NCBI GenBank assembly: GCA_023263695.1
Contig: JALQUZ010000006.1
Coordinates: 1-52,116 of the forward strand
DNA: 52,116 nt
Direction: 5' to 3'
From: Ilumatobacteraceae bacterium
GTDB taxonomy: Bacteria > Actinomycetota > Acidimicrobiia > Acidimicrobiales > Ilumatobacteraceae
Shown here: piece after piece, positions 49,648 to 52,116 of the stretch
How positions within the stretch are numbered: position 1 is the stretch's first letter
Layout: every line of letters starts with the position of its first letter
The notes under the pieces: model-generated
Told to the model about the DNA's origin: nothing
What the model saw: only the letters and a program-made list of their open reading frames with translations
Databases searched by the model: none
Program-made: the position numbers and the translations under genes

Positions 49648-50211
49648 ATGTACAGTTCAGATGTGCTGAAGCGTGTTCTCGTCGCTTTGTTATTGATCGT
49701 CGGACTTACCGTTCATTCTGTTCCTGTTGGTGCCATGGGTTCGGGCGATCCTTATGAAGATGCGCAAGTAGGCCTCACCTACGGGGTGTATAAACCAACT
49801 GAAACGCTTGGGCTTCGACTCAAGCAATTTCAATTGCTGGAGTGCCAACCAGGAATGGAAAATTGGGTTGCGACGCGCTACGGATTCGGCAAACGCAAGA
49901 TCGATGTCTACCAAACGATGTCGGGTGATCGTTGTTCAGACCCTGGGTTGGCAAAGGAATTGCGCAAAGTGGTGGTGCAGGGAGTTGTTGCACGTGTCTT
50001 TGTGTATTGCGATCCATCGCTAGGTGGATGGGCTTTTCGTAACTGCACCAAAGCCGACATATCTCGGATGGGTGGGTATTTGCTTTTCACCCTTGCTGCG
50101 AAGCCTGGAATGAAGGCGACAGAGATTCAGGTTCAAGGCGTAGGTGGAATTACCTTGGCCCAACTCCGAAAGGTTGCTGCCAGTCTTCTCTTCGGAAGCA
50201 CTCAATATTAG
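49648..50211 (+). CDS. Secreted protein of unknown function, 187 aa
   Basis: A signal peptide (about 1-30, VLKRVLVALLLIVGLTVHSV then PVGAMG) precedes a small domain with Cys at about 64, 96, 119 and 131 (LLECQPG, GDRCSDP, VYCDPS, RNCTKA), likely two disulfides. I do not recognise a family. It shares its promoter gap, including palindrome site 3, with the divergent MetE-like gene. 39 bases later the SDR gene begins. Confidence 0.7.
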   Translation: MYSSDVLKRVLVALLLIVGLTVHSVPVGAMGSGDPYEDAQVGLTYGVYKPTETLGLRLKQFQLLECQPGMENWVATRYGFGKRKIDVYQTMSGDRCSDPGLAKELRKVVVQGVVARVFVYCDPSLGGWAFRNCTKADISRMGGYLLFTLAAKPGMKATEIQVQGVGGITLAQLRKVAASLLFGSTQY

Positions 50212-50250
50212 AGTTGGCGTATGTCGCACAGATCTTTGAGTTTTGTGTAA

Positions 50251-51234
50251 GTGATCGAATCCATGATTTCAAACAATTTGCTTGATGGAAAGGTCGCGGT
50301 AGTCACTGGGGCGGGACGTGGGCTCGGTCGCGAATACGCATTGGCCCTCGCTGCAAGTGGCGCAAAGGTTGTAGTCAACGATTTTGGCGCCTTGGTGAAC
50401 GGTCACAAAGATTCGGGTAATCAAGCTGATCTTGTTGTCAAGGAAATTATTGAACGTGGAGGAGATGCGATTGCTAATGCTGAAAGCGTTGCCAATTGGA
50501 GTGGAGCCGAATCAATAGTTAACGAAGCTGTATCGCATTTTGGCGGGCTTGATGTGATTGTGAATAATGCTGGAAACAATCGTCAAAGCTCGTTGGTCGA
50601 ATTATCTGAAGAAGATATTGATACTCAACTTGACGTTCACCTCAAGGGAACACTTTCGGTAAGTCACTTTGCGGCAAAGTACTGGAATGAAATTGGGCCG
50701 TCTGCAAACAGAGCAATAATCAATACCACGTCGGCAGCCGGCCTTCATCCAAATCTTGGTGCCGGAGTGTACGGAGCTGCTAAGGCCGGTATTGCAGCGC
50801 TTACGGTTAGCCATGCGCAAGAACTTGCTCGTTTGGGCGTTCGCGTAAATGCGATTGCACCATGTGCGCGAACCCGAATGGTGAAGGAGTCTGCATTTGT
50901 TCTCTCCCTCATGCCGGAAATTGATGGTTTTGATAGACACGCACCGGAACATATTGCTCCGCTTGTCGTGTACCTAGCCTGTCGCCTCTGTCGGTTTACC
51001 GGAAGAGTTTTTGCAATTGAAGGTCGTGATGTTGGCATTTACCGACCATTCAGCATTGAACAGGCGTGGTCGCAGAATACGGCGTGGACCCCAGAATTAC
51101 TTGATGAAGCATTTTCAACAATTCGTGAGCAATCTGAAACTCAGGCATTTTTTCCAGGTGGAGTAGTGAATCACAGAGTCCCACTTGGAAAGACGTTGAA
51201 ATCAGTCAATGAAACCAGATCGAAATATTCGTAA
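50251..51234 (+). CDS. MFE-2-like short-chain dehydrogenase, probable 3-hydroxyacyl-CoA dehydrogenase
   Basis: A 327-residue SDR of the peroxisomal multifunctional enzyme-2 type. The cofactor loop is VTGAGRGLGREYALALA with the VVNDFGA continuation that marks this group, then NNAGNNR. The catalytic Ser, Tyr and Lys lie in INTTSAAGLH and VYGAAKAGIAAL. The C-terminal 70 residues extend beyond the classical fold, as in MFE-2 relatives. GTG at 50251 or ATG at 50263 could start it. A beta-oxidation-like dehydrogenation of a hydroxyacyl-CoA would fit with the nearby CoA-transferase. Confidence 0.88.
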   Translation: MIESMISNNLLDGKVAVVTGAGRGLGREYALALAASGAKVVVNDFGALVNGHKDSGNQADLVVKEIIERGGDAIANAESVANWSGAESIVNEAVSHFGGLDVIVNNAGNNRQSSLVELSEEDIDTQLDVHLKGTLSVSHFAAKYWNEIGPSANRAIINTTSAAGLHPNLGAGVYGAAKAGIAALTVSHAQELARLGVRVNAIAPCARTRMVKESAFVLSLMPEIDGFDRHAPEHIAPLVVYLACRLCRFTGRVFAIEGRDVGIYRPFSIEQAWSQNTAWTPELLDEAFSTIREQSETQAFFPGGVVNHRVPLGKTLKSVNETRSKYS

Positions 51235-51372
51235 AATTTTTCTGTAAACAGCGGCGCGCTGGAATGGGCTTGAAACCCAAATTATTTGGAAGGAAGACCA
51301 GTAAGTAACGTTTATTGGGTCGGGGTTGTGAAAGAATAGTAAGGTTAAGTGTTGCTGACTGGAGTTATTGAG

Positions 51373-51807
51373 ATGAAAAAAATATTGGCTGGGTTTGTTG
51401 CGGTGGCTTCAATTTTGATTGCCGGGTGCAATTCAAAACCTGACGCTGTAAGCGTTGAAACTATTGCTGTGCAAGAAAGTGTCGCTCCTTCTATTCAATC
51501 AAATCTTGAAATAACTCAAGATTGGAATGGAAACTCTGTAACTCTCTCGCTATTTGACTCCCATGGAAACAATTGTGCCATCGACGTAAGAAAAGTTGGC
51601 TCAGAGTGCTACGGCTTTTACATCGGTTGGTCCGCAAACTTTAATGACGCCGATCGTGTGGTGGACTATTCAAAAGTTGAAACGACCACTATTTCCGAGC
51701 TTCAAGTAGGTGACAGTGGGAAATTTCAATTGATGTATCAGAATCCCGAAGATCAAAATTCGCCAATATCTGTCGTTAAAGAATTTCCGTTCACATACAA
51801 CGGTTAG
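51373..51807 (+). CDS. Small lipoprotein of unknown function
   Basis: A protein of about 144 residues. The signal peptide MKKILAGFVAVASILIAGC ends in a lipobox with Cys at residue 19. The mature part is beta-rich with Cys at about 68 and 79 (NNCAID, SECYGF) and a Trp/Tyr-rich middle (YGFYIGWSANFND). GGAG 8 bases before the ATG at 51373 decides the start over an earlier in-frame TTG at 51349. It stands alone before the tRNA gene. Function unknown. Confidence 0.75.
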   Translation: MKKILAGFVAVASILIAGCNSKPDAVSVETIAVQESVAPSIQSNLEITQDWNGNSVTLSLFDSHGNNCAIDVRKVGSECYGFYIGWSANFNDADRVVDYSKVETTTISELQVGDSGKFQLMYQNPEDQNSPISVVKEFPFTYNG

Positions 51808-51839
51808 CGACGTAAGAAAACTCAGCAAAAAATCAACTG

Positions 51840-51912
51840 CGCGCTCGGAGGGACTCGAACCCCCAACCCTCTGATCCGAAGTCAGATGCTCTATCCATTG
51901 AGCTACGAACGC
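51840..51912 (-). tRNA. tRNA-Arg(UCG)
   Basis: On the minus strand a complete cloverleaf: acceptor GCGTTCG/CGAGCGC with one G-T pair, D arm GCTC/GAGC, anticodon arm TCTGA/TCAGA around loop CTTCGGA (anticodon TCG, reading CGA), and T arm with TTCGAGT. The discriminator is G and CCA is not encoded. A T run follows its 3' end. Confidence 0.97.
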
Positions 51913-51939
51913 TGGTGAGTCAATTCTACTCGTCGTTGC

Positions 51940-52116
51940 TCAGGGTCTGATTTCGTAGAACGCATTGACGGCATGGTCGACGTCCAGGCGGCGGAATCTC
52001 CTGAATCCTGCATCTCGGGCCATCTCTTCGGCTGTGACGGCGGAAAGTCCGAGCGTGCCGAGACCGGCACCGTCCGGGGTCGACATTGCGGATGACATGC
52101 AGGAGAGCACGCTGAT
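51940..52116 (-). CDS. SAM-dependent methyltransferase, C-terminal end (cut by window)
   Basis: A frame open to the right edge ends in TGA at 51940-51942. The 58 visible residues contain GLSAVTAEEMARDAGFRRF and DVDHAVNAFYEIRP, matching the C terminus of class I methyltransferases common in actinobacteria, where the last strands carry N-x-FYE-x-RP. Its G+C is about 61% by count, well above the rest of the window. The catalytic SAM-binding part lies outside, so the exact function is not known. Confidence 0.65.
   Translation of the reverse strand: MSVLSCMSSAMSTPDGAGLGTLGLSAVTAEEMARDAGFRRFRRLDVDHAVNAFYEIRP

Noticed and set aside
1-52116. CRISPR arrays, rRNA genes, riboswitches, phage genes
   Set aside because: No regularly spaced repeats, no rRNA segments, no recognisable aptamer and no phage or cas proteins were found on either strand.

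Overview
The window looks like the chromosome of a pelagic, probably freshwater or marine, actinobacterium of the Acidimicrobiia type. By eye it is roughly half G+C. It carries an FtsK-RimO-PgsA-CinA housekeeping block, a proton-pumping rhodopsin, a mycobacterial/corynebacterial-like glycosyltransferase set and many short-chain dehydrogenase, CoA-transferase and IclR genes. This assignment is inferred from gene content only. Coding density is very high. No stretch longer than 200 bases lacks a gene, many starts overlap the preceding stop, and several convergent genes abut or overlap at their ends. I see no transposase, integrase, CRISPR array or rRNA.

Layout. 1-5080: end of ftsK, an SMP-30 lactonase-like gene, rimO, pgsA and cinA, closed by a bidirectional terminator. 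5137-6373: a rhodopsin with a D-T-E proton-pump triad, divergent from two very small membrane-protein genes. 6378-14732: mixed metabolic and surface genes (SDR, dimethylargininase, pentapeptide lipoprotein, HutD-like protein, a multicopper oxidase with an extra cupredoxin domain, two secreted esterases, an alkylsulfatase).

14736-34556 is the most interesting part. A leftward operon phnG-H-I-J-K-L-M encodes the C-P lyase core. It continues without a break into an inositol-monophosphatase-family gene and a Rieske oxygenase gene, with no phnN or phnP visible. Divergently, a choice-of-anchor I secreted protein is followed by phnD-phnC and a fused phnE, the phosphonate importer. After 82 bases comes a tightly coupled five-gene set: two GT4 glycosyltransferases, a DUF2334 deacetylase-like protein, a GNAT-like protein and UDP-glucose 6-dehydrogenase. 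It is well suited to making glucuronic-acid or mannose-containing glycolipids that could replace phospholipids. Next is a leftward phnY-phnZ pair, the second, oxidative C-P cleavage route. Together these genes read as a phosphorus-scarcity island: phosphonate uptake, two independent C-P bond-breaking chemistries, and possible lipid remodelling. GTTCA-type 11-base repeats resembling actinobacterial PHO boxes lie in front of three of its transcription units.

34605-43423: a phosphotransferase plus partner gene, class I aldolase, MsrA, an acyltransferase-3/SGNH protein, an M14 peptidase with duplicated N-terminal modules and an internal twin-arginine segment, a secreted HExxH peptidase and a PAP2/Aur1-like membrane enzyme. 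43495-51234: a catabolic-looking region (VOC protein, alpha/beta hydrolase, IclR regulator, CoA-transferase, citryl-CoA-lyase-like protein, MetE-like protein, MFE-2-like SDR). Three near-identical palindromes of the form TTTGYCCG-N5-CGGRCAAA mark a probable local regulon there. The window closes with a lipoprotein gene, tRNA-Arg(UCG) and the end of a methyltransferase gene whose G+C is clearly higher than the rest.
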